Below, piece by piece: positions 48,807-61,300 of a DNA stretch of 64,000 bases (positions within the stretch are counted from its first letter, which is position 1; each line of letters opens with the position of its first letter). The notes beneath the pieces were generated by a model. The model had not been told where the DNA came from and ran no database searches. It saw only the letters and a list, made by a program, of their open reading frames with translations. Location of the stretch: assembly GCF_937616625.2 (NCBI RefSeq), contig NC_065572.1:73592653-73656652 (forward strand). Direction: 5' to 3'. This stretch comes from Mercurialis annua. Its lineage: Eukaryota; Streptophyta; Magnoliopsida; Malpighiales; Euphorbiaceae. Made by a program: the position numbers and the translations under genes.

Positions 48807-50120
48807 TTAAAACTCCACCCACATCTTCTTTTGACAGTCTGACGACGGTGACGGTAACGGTGACGGAGGAAGTGACGGCGGTTTTCTTAAATCCTGAAAG
48901 TACTCTCTAATATCAATACCACCCCCACCTGACGTTACTTTTTCCGTTAAATTATTAACATCATCTCGAGCCGGAATATACGGTGGCCGTAATACTTCCG
49001 TTAGTAGGTCCCACGTAACGCCTTTAAAGAACACGTGCTCCTTGATCTCACACGCGCCACGTTGATATCCTAGCCTCTTCGTTGGATCCTTCTCTAACAA
49101 CCGTTCGATCAAATCCGTCAACTCGTTTCGTTTCCCCACGAACTCCGGTTTCTTGTATAGAATGTTCCGAAACGTTTCTTTTCGGTTCGTCCCTTTAAAC
49201 GGCGTCGTCCCATACAGCATCTCATATGTTAAAATTCCGAAGGCCCACCAGTCAACAGAAAACTCATGGCCCTCGCCACGTATGATTTCCGGCGAGACGT
49301 ATTCCTCCGTGCCAACGAAAGAGTTGGATCGTTCTCCGTTGGTAAAACTGAGTTTCTTACGACTCACTGGGCTAACTCGAGCAGATTTGGCTTTTCTTAG
49401 ACCGGTTTTGTCGCTAACGGGAATCATGGGGAGCCAACGGGTTAAATTTCGATGATGGACGGAACTCGGTTTCTTTTCTAACGGAAGATTATGGTGAGCT
49501 GACGTGGAAGAAGACAGAATAGATTTAACGGTCGGTTTGTTTAACGTACGTGAAAGGTCGAAGTCCGTGAGAGTCACGTGGCCGGATTGTTGTATGAGGA
49601 TATTTTCCGGCTTCAAGTCTCTATAAACAATCCCCATCTCATGCAAATGTTCGACAGCGCAGACAATCTCAGCTAAGTAAAACCGAACCACCGCAGATGA
49701 GAACACGCGGTCGTTTTGATGGTACCGGAGCACGTTAAGATCGCCACCTGGACAATAAGGGACAGCCCACGCTAGAAATTCTGATGTTTCCGATGAAGAT
49801 ATTAAATGCGGAAGAAACGGGTGACTATTATCGCCGGAAAGTTTCTTCAAGACTTGAATTTCCCACCGTGCACGACGTTCAGCTTCAAATTTGGTGTTCA
49901 GCGTGGTTTTATCGACGACTTTGAGAGCATAAGGATTCTTTGCACCGGCGTCAGCTGCCCTGTCGTGGACAAGAAAAACTGTCCCCATAGCTCCTTTGCC
50001 TAAGACTTTGATGGCTTTGAGATTCTCCAAGTTTAACTCCGGTAATGATGGATGGTGTTCCTGTTGCTGTAGTGGCGGTAGGAGCGGCGGCAATGACGGT
50101 GGTGGCGGTGGTGGTTCCAT
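48807..50120 (-). CDS. UCN: AGC VIII protein kinase, UNICORN (UCN)-like
   Basis: A 437-residue Ser/Thr kinase, single exon. It has a proline-rich N terminus, G-loop GKGAMG at 41-46, catalytic Lys67 (YALKVVDK), YRDLKPEN with Asp168, and DFD at 186-188 in place of DFG, the mark of plant AGC VIII kinases. A basic insertion of about 75 residues follows (with RKAKSARVSPVSRKK), then the activation loop SFVGTEEYVSPE (268-278). It ends W-V-E-F, a short aromatic tail like the PIF-type end of UCN. Length, insert and sequence fit Arabidopsis UCN, which restrains ectopic growth in integuments; OXI1/AGC2 kinases are the next nearest group. Start choice: Met at 50120 fits UCN. An upstream in-frame Met at 50228 would add 36 Ser/Phe/Pro-rich residues and is probably leader. 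Intact. Confidence 0.93.
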   Translation of the reverse strand: MEPPPPPPSLPPLLPPLQQQEHHPSLPELNLENLKAIKVLGKGAMGTVFLVHDRAADAGAKNPYALKVVDKTTLNTKFEAERRARWEIQVLKKLSGDNSHPFLPHLISSSETSEFLAWAVPYCPGGDLNVLRYHQNDRVFSSAVVRFYLAEIVCAVEHLHEMGIVYRDLKPENILIQQSGHVTLTDFDLSRTLNKPTVKSILSSSTSAHHNLPLEKKPSSVHHRNLTRWLPMIPVSDKTGLRKAKSARVSPVSRKKLSFTNGERSNSFVGTEEYVSPEIIRGEGHEFSVDWWAFGILTYEMLYGTTPFKGTNRKETFRNILYKKPEFVGKRNELTDLIERLLEKDPTKRLGYQRGACEIKEHVFFKGVTWDLLTEVLRPPYIPARDDVNNLTEKVTSGGGGIDIREYFQDLRKPPSLPPSPLPSPSSDCQKKMWVEF

Positions 50121-50281
50121 TTGTGCGACAGAAAAGAAAAAGGAAGAGATATAAAAGGGGGAGAAATGGTGGGGTTTGGAGAAAGGTGATAGAGGGAGGG
50201 ATTGGGATTGAATGTTGCATTTTGGCATTTATAGGTACTACTACTTTATTTATCTGTTTTTTCGGTTTTCTCTTTTTTTTT

Positions 50282-50291
50282 ATTATATATT
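50282..50291 (-). promoter_or_regulatory. Possible TATA box of the UCN-like gene
   Basis: A TAATATATAA-like stretch on the minus strand lies about 165 bases upstream of the chosen ATG. Its position is plausible, but the sequence is common in this AT-rich DNA. Confidence 0.35.
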
Positions 50292-53260
50292 ACAGGAGAA
50301 TTTTTTTAATAAAAAATGGAATAATGTAATATTTTTGTCTTTGAGTGGAGAGGCTGGTGGAATAATATAGTTAGTAGATGTATTTGCTATTTTGTTTTAA
50401 CTTTTAAGGAGTAAATTGTTACAATTCAGTTTCCTTCAGGAGTAAATTATTTGTTTAAAAAATCGCATTTGCTTCATGTTTTGTTTTTACTCCAACGTAT
50501 AATTGAAAATACAATTCAAAAACAATAACTTCAAATGTCAGATAAAAAATTATGTATCTAGCAAATTAATTTTTAAAATTAATTATTTGTAATAAAATAC
50601 TATTATAAATATATGTATCGTTTAGTAAATAATAGCTAATCGAAAAAATTGATGTTATAGCTGATGAATTTTTTGAAAAGATAAATTCAATTTAAGATCC
50701 ATTGCGTCTGTTCATTGGTGAATGCTAATATAAATATTTAATTTAATTTAGATTTTTCATTTACTTTTGAATATTTATTGTATGGGAGGGAAGGGTCAAA
50801 CATACACTATTTTTGTAGTTTTCTATGATAGTTTCAAGTATACATTATTTAATCTAATTTTTGGGGGAAAGTATATACATTATCTATAGGGTAAGTAGAG
50901 ATATTTGGAATCTATTGTAGTGAGACGGCCCCATGTCTCAAAGAAGATCTCTGATTGAAAAAATAATTTATTTTAACTTATTTTTATAAGTATATTTTAA
51001 TTGTAGAAACATAAATTTGAAATATGTAAATAACTTGTTTGAACCTCTAAATTTTTGCCTAGTGAAAAAACATTTTAGTTTTAGTAATGATGCATCAATA
51101 TCAGCAAAACATTATATTGAATTAATTATACTATAATCTAAATAGAAGTGTAGTTTAAGAAAATTGAGTTATATTTTGAAGCATTTAACGTTAACAATTA
51201 AAATTTTCCTTAAATATTGGAGTTTAAAATGGAAGTAACTTATTTTGATGTACAAGAGGAAATTCAAACCCTATAGAAGCACAATTTGTGAATCTTGAAG
51301 CAATATTATAATCTAAAATGATTAAGAAAACACTCCACAATTCCTAAGGAACCGCACTTCTTTCTTGATTTTTTCTTCAATCATATTTATCACGAAATGC
51401 AAGTTACTCGCAAAAGTATACCCAAAGTAAGTATAATTGTCATATTAAAAATAATTCTACTAATAATAAAGTATGGTTGTCCATAAAAGTATAGTATAAA
51501 AGGATGTTTCAAAAGGAACAAATAGGTAAGTGTCCAAATTCGGTTCAAATCATATCGAATTTATAAAAATAAAAAATTCAGTTGAATCAGACAAGTTGGT
51601 TCAGTTTATTTTTTAGTTTAATTTACATTACAATTTTAAATTTCATATTCAATATCAAAAAGAAAAAAATACAATATCACTGAAATAAATTTATCAGTTC
51701 GGTTCGATATTTGCACACTTTTATTAATAAGGACTTGTTTAATTTCAAAGAGGCCAATTTGGCTCTACTATTATTAGTATGATAAAACATGCATAATTAG
51801 GATTAATGGTACCCATATGGCCTTAAGTGTAATGAGTTGTTAGTTTAAAAGTATGAATAAATTTATAACATTGTGTTAAAAGATTTATCAAAAGGAGAAA
51901 GAAATGAAAAAACACACGTGTAAGAAGAAGCAGAAACTGAAGAAGTAAGATGGAACAAAATGCATAGAACAAACAAAAGAAAAAATAAAGAAGAATGGTT
52001 CGACTGATTTCACATGGAGCTCCCATAATCTAAGCAATTTTAATATGCGAATCGTACGTGCAATTGTTCAAATGTTGTCACATTCTCCGTTCTTTTTTTA
52101 CAAAATTTGATTATTATTTTTAGGTCTAATTACTAAATGCCATTGAGTTTTTTCGATTTTTTTATTTATAATTTAACATTTTAGAAGTGTCAAATTAGCA
52201 TAATATTACCACGTATATTTCAAATGCATGCCTATAGATATATTTAATAATAAAGTTAATTTTTCATTTATAATCAAGATTTTTTATGATAATAAAAATA
52301 CATAACTTTTTACAATCAAATGAAATTTATTAAAATTATTTTATAATTTATGAAATTATACATATTTAAGCATAAATAAATAACAAATACTACTTTCTGA
52401 AAAAATAATTAATAGTTAACTACATTTTTTTTGATAATTAATAGTTAACTACAATTGAAACATACTTACCGAAATTAGGTTAAATTAATATTTTAAAATA
52501 AATTAAGCCATAATAGTTTTTTGTAAGTTGAGTTATTTTTTAGTGAATAATGTTTACATATGGTTGGATAATTTAAGTGATCATGTGAAGTACACTATAT
52601 TAAATAAGTAATGTTAAATTTTGTATAAGCTATACTTATAGATACTACATGTAATTAGTTGGCTGACTATCTCCAACGATGTAGCCGGTACGTACGGTCC
52701 TCGTCTCCATTTTTTCGTATATAATAAGTAGAAATTAATTTATTTCTAACGTATCCATCAAAATATAATTTATTTCTCATGTAGTTGAGCCACACTAATT
52801 AGGTACCAACCAATAATGGTAGAAAAGCTATGCAAATCATATAGGTCATAAAAGCACCTAGAATAAACAATCAATTAGTATAGTTTTAAAGTGATTCCAT
52901 ATCATGGGGCTAACTGTAGTAATAATATTTTAAAATTCTAAATTTAGATATACAAAATAAGTTCATTTATAGGCTATTAACAAACAATTATTTTTTATAA
53001 ATTTTAATTTTATATTTTATTGGAAGAGTTTCATATTTTAACTATATTAAATATATCAAAATTTTGGTAATCACAAATACTTATCAGATTTGTAAAAGAA
53101 AAAAAATGTATTTTCAAAATTATCCATTTTTTTCCAGATATTTTACCATTTTTAATAAATTATAATCTTTAAAATCAATAGTTTTATATTATTTTTAAAA
53201 ATATTTACACTCTATAACATAATAAGGTAAAACATTTACAAACATGTTATCTTATATTTT
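50292..53260. other. AT-rich intergenic DNA with one repeat
   Basis: No gene is supported. At about 51528-51720 lies an ACCGAAC-type stretch whose ends are inverted (AAGTGTCCAAATTCGGTTC against the complement of CGGTTCGATATTTGCACACTT), probably a small hAT-like MITE. Confidence 0.45.
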
Positions 53261-53339
53261 CTCTTGACAAGAGTGTTTTTCATATTTCCAAATATTATCT
53301 TTTTTATTAACAAAAATATAATTTCTCCCTTTTTTTAAT

Positions 53340-53995
53340 CTTCTCCACTCAAACCCTAATTTTATTTTCTCTCTTCCTCCATTAAAATCCACCATCACTA
53401 ACATCAATTTTCATCTTATAAAATCACCACCACAATCTACTTTCCTTCTCCTCCACTCGCCGCCGCACCCTCTCTACGCCGCCCCTGCTGCTCCGCTCGC
53501 CGTTGCCGCCCCCGCTGCTTCGCTCGCCGCAGCCGCCGTGCCCTCCCTCACGATCTCGCTGTTGTTCCTCTGCACTCCTCATGCCGCCATTCGTATTTAT
53601 TTTATAAAATCAGATTTCAAATGTTATGAAATCATATTTGTATGTTTAGATCTACGATTTATATGTCTAGATCTAGGATTTTGTTCTTGTTGTATGTATA
53701 GATCTAGGATTTATTGTATATGATTCGTGATTTGAATTTTCAGTTTGTCTTCATCTTCATCTCCTTCGTTTTTCAGATCTGGAATTTTTATTTTTAGATC
53801 TGATTTAAAAAAAATCGCATATATTTCGTATTATATACAGATTATATACGGATTATATACTGATAATATACATATTGAATTTTCAAATCTGATAGATTTG
53901 ATTTTAAAAAAAAAACGTATATAATTTGTATATAATTCGTATTATATACGGATTATATGGATAATATACAGATTATATGTGTATATAAAAAAATT
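53340..53995 (+). other. Orphan 5'-leader-like region with GC-rich patch
   Basis: In order: AAACCCTAAT (telo-box-like, about 53353), a long C/T-rich stretch, a GC-rich patch at about 53450-53595 with repeated GCTCGCCG-GCCGCC units, then T-rich sequence with three TAGATCTA-GATTT repeats and finally several ATTATATACGGATTATATAC-like repeats (about 53830-53990). The order resembles a plant gene's promoter edge, 5' UTR and first intron, but no coding exon follows. It may be a captured gene start or part of a non-autonomous element. Confidence 0.4.
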
Positions 53996-56900
53996 GTATT
54001 TTTGTCAATATTTTTTGAAAATTTATATTTTTATAATTATTTTTTATATTTCTGTTAAAAAAGAATGTAAGTAGTATCTTTGTAAATATTTTCATTTTTT
54101 CCGGTATTTTTAAAATAATCTCTTATTTTTATTTAAAATTTATTAATTAGTCATAATATTTGATAATGGTATAATAGAAAAAATAAAAATAAATATGTAA
54201 AAGTTAAAATTTTAATTATACTTTTCTAAAATTATATGACAATAATAAAACGAATAATTATTTATCGAAAGAACATATGTTCTTGTACTTAAAATCAACA
54301 TGATTCACATATCAACCTTCTGAAGCAAAATAATATGGTAAGTATTTACTTTTGAAATGTATGTTTATTTCCCTGTTATCTTTCAACACGTGTAGTGGCA
54401 AACATAATTATAGCCACTTTTAGAAAATAGTAATTTGTTTTTGTTAGAAGAAAAAAATATCAATTTATTGAAACAAACATTAAACTCCTTTCAATTTGTT
54501 AAAACAAACATTAAACTCCTTGTTCTCACTCAAATATTTTCATATTACAATTTATTTACAATTAATTTTATTTTATTGTACTTACTAATATTTTATTTTA
54601 TTCTCTCAAACATATTATTATCGTCACATGTAAAAATAACAAATATTAATTATTAAATTTATCATTTAAAATAAGGTGATGTTATCGTTAAAATTTAAAT
54701 TAAAAGAAGATTATTTGTCAAAATATAATATTTTGCTCTATCCTATTAATTATTATTCTGGCAATATTACCATCCTTAAAATATTATGTAATATCAAATG
54801 TCTTGTTAATTATAAATTCTTTTGTGTTACATCATGAAATCCAAATTAGTGATTTGGGTACAATAAGTTAGGCGATGGTGGTGTATCAAACAAACCCTTA
54901 AAACATCACCTACTATAATAAGTCAATCTAGCAAATATTTGATGCTCAAATCAATTTGGTTGTTCCCACATCCTACTTACATATATTTAGCTTTTGTGAT
55001 ATGTATATGATTGGTTTTGATCATATATGATTCTCCTATTTCGTCATCCAAATCTTTTTTATATATTCCTTAAAGTTTAATATTTCTAGTTTTATACAAA
55101 CATATATTCAATTAATTAATTTTTCTCAATTAAAGTAATAATTTTTTCTTCATTCCAACCAAAATAATCTTACAAAAACAAATAGTACAAGGCTTAGATG
55201 CAAAACTACAAGCTATAGGAACAAACCTTATGTACTTTATAATAGTTCTAGAATGGTATAATCATTTAAAAGTATATATTTTTTTATTTTTTTATTTTAT
55301 TTTTAATCCAATTTTTAGTAAACGTCAATCTTAATTTAATTTTGATAAATTCATTTTAATTGTAAACAACTATTATTAAAACTAAAATATTTTAATTTCG
55401 CCGACTATGGCCCAATTTTAATAAATATCTGTCAATTGACCAAATAATTGTGCCTAAAAAAGTAGTTTTTCCTTATAAAAACGTCTAGTTTGACTATGAT
55501 TAAACGTACATGTTGATTTCAAAAAAAAATGTACATGTCAAATATTTAACTACAATTAACACTTCTAAAAATATTGGGCCATAGATTTTTTTAAAAAAAA
55601 AAAACTAAAAGAATTAATTTTTTTGAGTGATTAGATCTTCTAGAATTATTAGACGTAATTATTTTAGCTATACATTCTTCTTCTAGTAAATGAATATGAT
55701 CAAATTGTAAATATTGTAGAAATATTTATATTGTAATTCAGTAATATTTTACCCATACATTTTTAGATTCTAGTGACAATATAAATGTCTACCTATATGA
55801 TGGAGCCTCTGCACGTTTGGTTTTGGCGTATATGCATAATTGGGGGAGATAAATTTTCATGAGTCAATAATTATTCTTGGCCTAATGGATACAAATTCTA
55901 ATTTATTTGTCTTTTTTTAAAAATAAAATAATTTTATTGATAATTTTATCCCACTTTTTAAAATTGGTTAATGTCATGATGCATAAAAAAAATATAAAAT
56001 TTGTGTGTATAAATATGTAAAATTAAGTAAAATTTTATTAAAATACATTTATAAAATTTCTTAATTCATCATTTAAAATACTAAAAATATATATTAAATT
56101 AAACAATTGGATGTAAACTTATCGAAATTCAACTGTAAGTAATTTCTTCATTTCATCCTTTTTTATTATTTTATATTTATTGTTCGTTATCGCTACCGTT
56201 CGTTTAACAAATTATCCATATAATGCTATTTAATTTGTTAAATGAATGTGTAATTGGATGGCTCAAATAGCAGCCGCGAAGTCCATTTTTTAGTTCTCTT
56301 GTTTCAAGAGGGTTTATCATCTTCACGAGATAGTCTTTCTTATTATATATTTATATATTGTTATTTTTGGCAAAAAAAAAAGAGTGAAATGTCTGTTAAT
56401 AATTTCATCACCGCCGCTAATAATGAATAAAGTTTTTTTCCCACACCAAGACATTGCCATTAGTAAAAAATAATGAACGGCATGAAGAAAAACAAAAGGC
56501 AGCTTATGCATGGACAACGCATTAGAGGCTTTCGACCGGAGGGGGCCGGGCGCCCCTCCCTCCGCCCCTATCCGTGGTAATTTATTTAGGCAATAAAATG
56601 AAGAGAAAAAACCGGGTCCATCAAAGACAATGATAAGTGATAACTAGTAATTTGATGTTTTAATTAAAGAGGGTCCGACATTAAAATAGAGTTGCACGGT
56701 GATATTTGTATAAATGAGAGGCCATAAGAAACCGTCACATGTTGGTTTTAATGTTAGATTGATACAATACAGAAGCATGGTTTTAAGTTGCGGTCCTACA
56801 CTTTCTTTAATTTCGCCATTGCCAGTTTGATCTTCTTATAAATTAAGGATAAGTGTCTGTATATATATTTGATAGCTAGATGCTCAATGCTCATATGGGT

Positions 56901-57980
56901 CCAAACTTTATCTTGACCATAAGATAATGTTAATATCCTGTCTTGATTATTGAGTGTAATTAATGGGCATTCGATCTTGTTTTTGTCATCATATGTAACT
57001 AAATTGGGAGATAAAATTTTCTTGATTTACGAACTTACAATACAGGTTCTCTACCACTGATTCAAAATTAGATAATTTATTTTTAATTATTTTGATCTAT
57101 TAAAAACTACATTCCTTACTTTTAGATTAATACTATAAGTATATAATTATGTAAAAATAAATAAATTCAAGGACCGAAATAATTTTTTTATCCTTAATTG
57201 ATCTTAAAATAGAGAATATAATTTTTAATTGATCAAAATAACTAAAAGTAAATTATTTAATTTTAAATTATAAATTCAAGGAGTGAATTGATCATTTACT
57301 CAAATTTAAAATAATCAAGTCGATTCTAAGTTTTTAGATGAATAATGAATAGTGCGATGGCTTTGGATAATTTTTTATTCGAGTGTAACATTTTCCCTAA
57401 TAAGATATAACAAAAATTACAGTATTTTTTTTTAAAAACAAGCCTTAACTTGCTCATGGAGGCCAAGAAGGCAGTTATTACGCATCTGTTAAGGTTCTTG
57501 ATATCATTTAAAGCGTATGCAAACAAGTGATTAAAGAATTGAACCAAATCTGTGGTATTGGATAATTTTATCTTGACTTTTTAATGTTTATCAATATTAT
57601 CTTAAATTTTGTAGTAGTTGGAAAATTAGCTTTAATTTTTTGTTGATATTGGACCTTAAAAATTACTATAGAGAAACATAGACTATATAAATTAAGTTTA
57701 AAGATTCAACCTGGGATTGAACTGGTTAAACTAAAAACCAGTGTCATGTAGTTTTTAAAACAATGATGCAAATAAACGAGCCCATGCACATAAAGTAAAG
57801 TAAAGAATGAAAAAAAGAAAAGAAATTTTGGGTTGGATTTGATAATAATTGATATGATAAGGAGGATCCAAAATAAAAACTGAAAGGATGTATGATATAA
57901 TTGTCTGAGTGGTTATTCACGTGTATACCATATCATTTCATCACGCCTCTCTTCAAACCAGCTTTCTTTGTGTTGATCAT
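53996..57980. other. AT-rich intergenic DNA
   Basis: No gene is supported; short frames are low in complexity. A small GC-rich inverted repeat, GGAGGG-GGCCGGGCGCC-CCTCCC, sits at about 56536-56566 and looks like the edge of an unidentified repeat. The stretch includes several homopolymer runs. Confidence 0.45.
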
Positions 57981-57984
57981 AGTT

Positions 57985-58170
57985 AGAGGTGACCAACAAC
58001 CAAATCAAACCGAAAAATTGAACCGAACTGATTTTTTTATTTGGTTCGGTTTTTCAGTAAAAACGGTTTGGTTCGATTTATACTTTAGGTAAAGTTTGGT
58101 GTTGGATGTTCGGTTTGATTTGAATGGTTTAAAAACCGAACCGACAAAAAACCGAATTAACCGAATTTTA
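57985..58170. repeat. ACCGAA-rich repeat left of the LINE
   Basis: Dense repeats of AACCGAAC / GGTTCGGTTT on both strands (CCGAAAAATTGAACCGAACTG, GGTTTGGTTCG, AACCGAACCGAC). Similar DNA lies on the far side of the LINE at 63860-64000, so the LINE may have inserted into one such element. Confidence 0.55.
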
Positions 58171-58371
58171 ATATAAAATATAGTATATATATACTTATAT
58201 TAATATGTTTTTTGTCTTTATATTTTAATTATTGTTGATGTATGAATTAATAATCGTTATTTAAATATATATATATAGAAATTTATTAAACTCCAATTTT
58301 TTTTGGATAAATGATTATTATAAAGGCACAACCACAAAGCAGTGGAAGGCAAAATGCCTTAAAAGACAAGA

Positions 58372-61300
58372 CTACATGAAATTACTGAAGAAAATCAAAT
58401 TCCTATAAACATCATTAGCTGAATAATCAAAATCCTTATTGTTGTCCTTGTAGAAGATTACTGCTTTGCAAAAACTCGAATAAACCAAAGAGTCAATATC
58501 TGTCATTTGCTGTTTAAAAACTCTCTTATTCCTGGCTTTCCATATCTCCCAAATCAAATAGAACCAAATTGTTTGCCATAAACAACGATATCTTCTGGTC
58601 GTTAAATTGCTCCAAAAATCAAAGAATTGATGAATGGAACCAGGGGCCACCCATTTCAGATTACTCAAATTCATCACCTTGTTCCAACACTGCCAAGCAA
58701 AACTACAATGCAGAATAATGTGATCACTAGTCTCTTCCCCAGAGCACAGCAAACAAGATGAAGTAATTGACGGGACTCCTCTGCGAACTAGCATAACATT
58801 CGAAGTAATACTGTCTCTGGCCAAAAGCCACATAAAAAAATTAATCCGTGGTGGAATTTTGAATTTCCAATACCTGCCGAATAAATCATCCTGAGACTGA
58901 TGACAATGAAGGCGCAGAGCAGTGAAAGCTGCTGGTGAAAATAATTTCCTTTGCCAATTAAATCGGTCCGGCCTATTAGAAGGGAAGAAACCTGCAATGA
59001 GTTGATGAAGAGATTCAAGTTGCTGCTGCTCACCAATTCTAAGCCTGCGCTGCCATTGAAAGTTGAAGGACTGCTGATTCCAGTTCGCTAAATCAGCAAC
59101 TAAACACTCTTTAGACCGGCTTAGAGCAAACAGATTAGGAAACTGAAGATAAAGAGGCGGATTGACAGCCCATTGATCACGCCAAAATCTTGTAGATACT
59201 CCAGAACCGATAGTAATGTTCAGCTGAGAATTAAAAGCGTTCCACCCCTGTTGATTTTTGACGCAAACAGTATGAATACCTTTCCACATTTGCGATAAGC
59301 GACGGATATCCATATCTTCAATGTCAAACCAGTTTATCAAGTGTGAACTTTCAGAAATAACAAGGAACCAAAGAGAACTCCTATCACAATTCATAAGCTT
59401 CCAAATCCATTTGAAAAGCAAACTTTGGTTTTTCGATTTTAAAGGAGTTATGTTGAGACCTCCATTCGCAAATGGCAAACAAACATCGGCCCAAGCCACT
59501 TTGCTGAAACTTCTATTGCAAACCGTACCACTCCATAAGAAGCGCCGCATGTACTGCTCTAACTTCAGAGCTACAGAGTTGGGGATGTTAAAGCTGCATA
59601 AGTAAAACACCGGAAGACTGCAAAGCACTGATTTAATGAGAGTTAAACGACCCGCTGGAGACAAAAGATTTCCTTTCCAACGTGAAAGCTGAGAAGAAAA
59701 GTTATTAATAACTGGGTCCCAAAGCTTAGCTTTAACCGGCTTAAGAGAAAGAGGAAGACCGAGATAAGTAATTGGCAATTCTTCAATTTTACAATTAAGA
59801 ATGCCTGAAGCTTCTGAGAGAGATAAAGGATCCACGTTAATACCAATGATTGAAGATTTCTGATAATTAATTTCCAGACCAGACACCAGCTCAAAGCATC
59901 TTAGAATTCTCAAAAGATTTCTGATCATCTCCATGTCTTTTGGCACAAAAAGTAATGTATCATCCGCAAACTGTAATAAAGAGATAGGCTCCGCATAGCC
60001 ATCTACATGAATGCCGTCTAAGAGACCCAAACCGACAGCCTTACTAAATAAAGCTTTGAGGCCTTCAACTGCTAGAACGAAGAGCATAGGGGAGATAGGA
60101 TCGCCCTGTCTGACCCCTCTATTCATAGAAAAATTCTTTGAAGGGCTTCCATTTACAAGAACCGACACTTGGGAGGTTTTGAAGAAGGACGAAATCCAGT
60201 TTATCCAGGTGACACCGAAATTCATTCTAGCTAGAATTTTAAGAATGAAGTCCCACGATATGGTGTCAAAAGCTTTCTTAAAATCAAGTTTAATGAGAAA
60301 AACTTGATCTTTCCGTCTATGTGCTAGATGAATCAATTCAGATGCAATCATATGGCAATCATGTATATTTCTTCCCTTAATAAAGCCAAACTGATTTTCT
60401 GAAATAAGAAGAGGAAGGTAAGAAGATAACCTGTTTGCAAGCACCTTAGAAAGAAGTTTAAAGATCCCATTTATCAAGCTGATTGGGCGAAAATCCTTGA
60501 TGTCCATAGCCCCTTTCAATTTCGGTATCAAAACCAGAAACGCAGTATTCAAACTCGCAGGAAAGAAGCCAGTACGATGAAAGCTGTAAAATAACTCCAG
60601 GATGTCCTTTTTCAAAATCTGCCATGCCCGTTTGTAAAAGAAATAATTGAAGCCATCCGGCCCAGGAGATTTGTTGTCGTCACAGCCAAGCAAAGTGAGA
60701 TAAATCTCTTCTTCAGAAAAAGAAGAAGTAAGAGCCGCAGCTTGTTCATCACTAAGCGTTCGAATAGACAAATCAGCAAGAGAATAAACCACAGAAGCAG
60801 GCGGTTTAAAGAGGTTTTTATAGAAAAGCTGAACATGAAGCTTTATTGTATCTGGAGTTGAGTATCGTCGGTTATCAACAATCATCTCTGAAATAAAATT
60901 GCTCCTGTAATGAACTGAAGCGATCGTATGAAAAAATTTGGAGTTCTTGTCACCTGAAACATTCCAATTTAATCGAGATTTTTGATGCCAAAGCGACTCT
61001 TGTTGCTTAGAAATCAAAGACAAATCCTTCCGTAAGATAGAAAGGGTATCCAGTTCCTGAGTTGATAAGACTCGAAAATCAGCATCACTTTCCAAAGTCT
61101 CAATTGAAGTCTGAACTGCTGAAAATCTTGAATCTAAGTTGCCAAAGCAATTTAAATTCCATTCTTTTATTAAGCTTCGCAGCAACCTAAGCTTAATAAC
61201 CATGGAATTATTATTTTGGGCAGCCGAAATATCACCCCAGGATGTAGCCACGAAATCAAAAAATGAAGAATGACTCCACCAAGCATTGATCGATTTGAAC

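Noticed and set aside
50121..50228. 36-residue N-terminal extension of the UCN-like kinase
   Set aside because: The extra sequence is Ser/Phe/Pro-rich with no counterpart in UCN; the downstream Met fits the family start.
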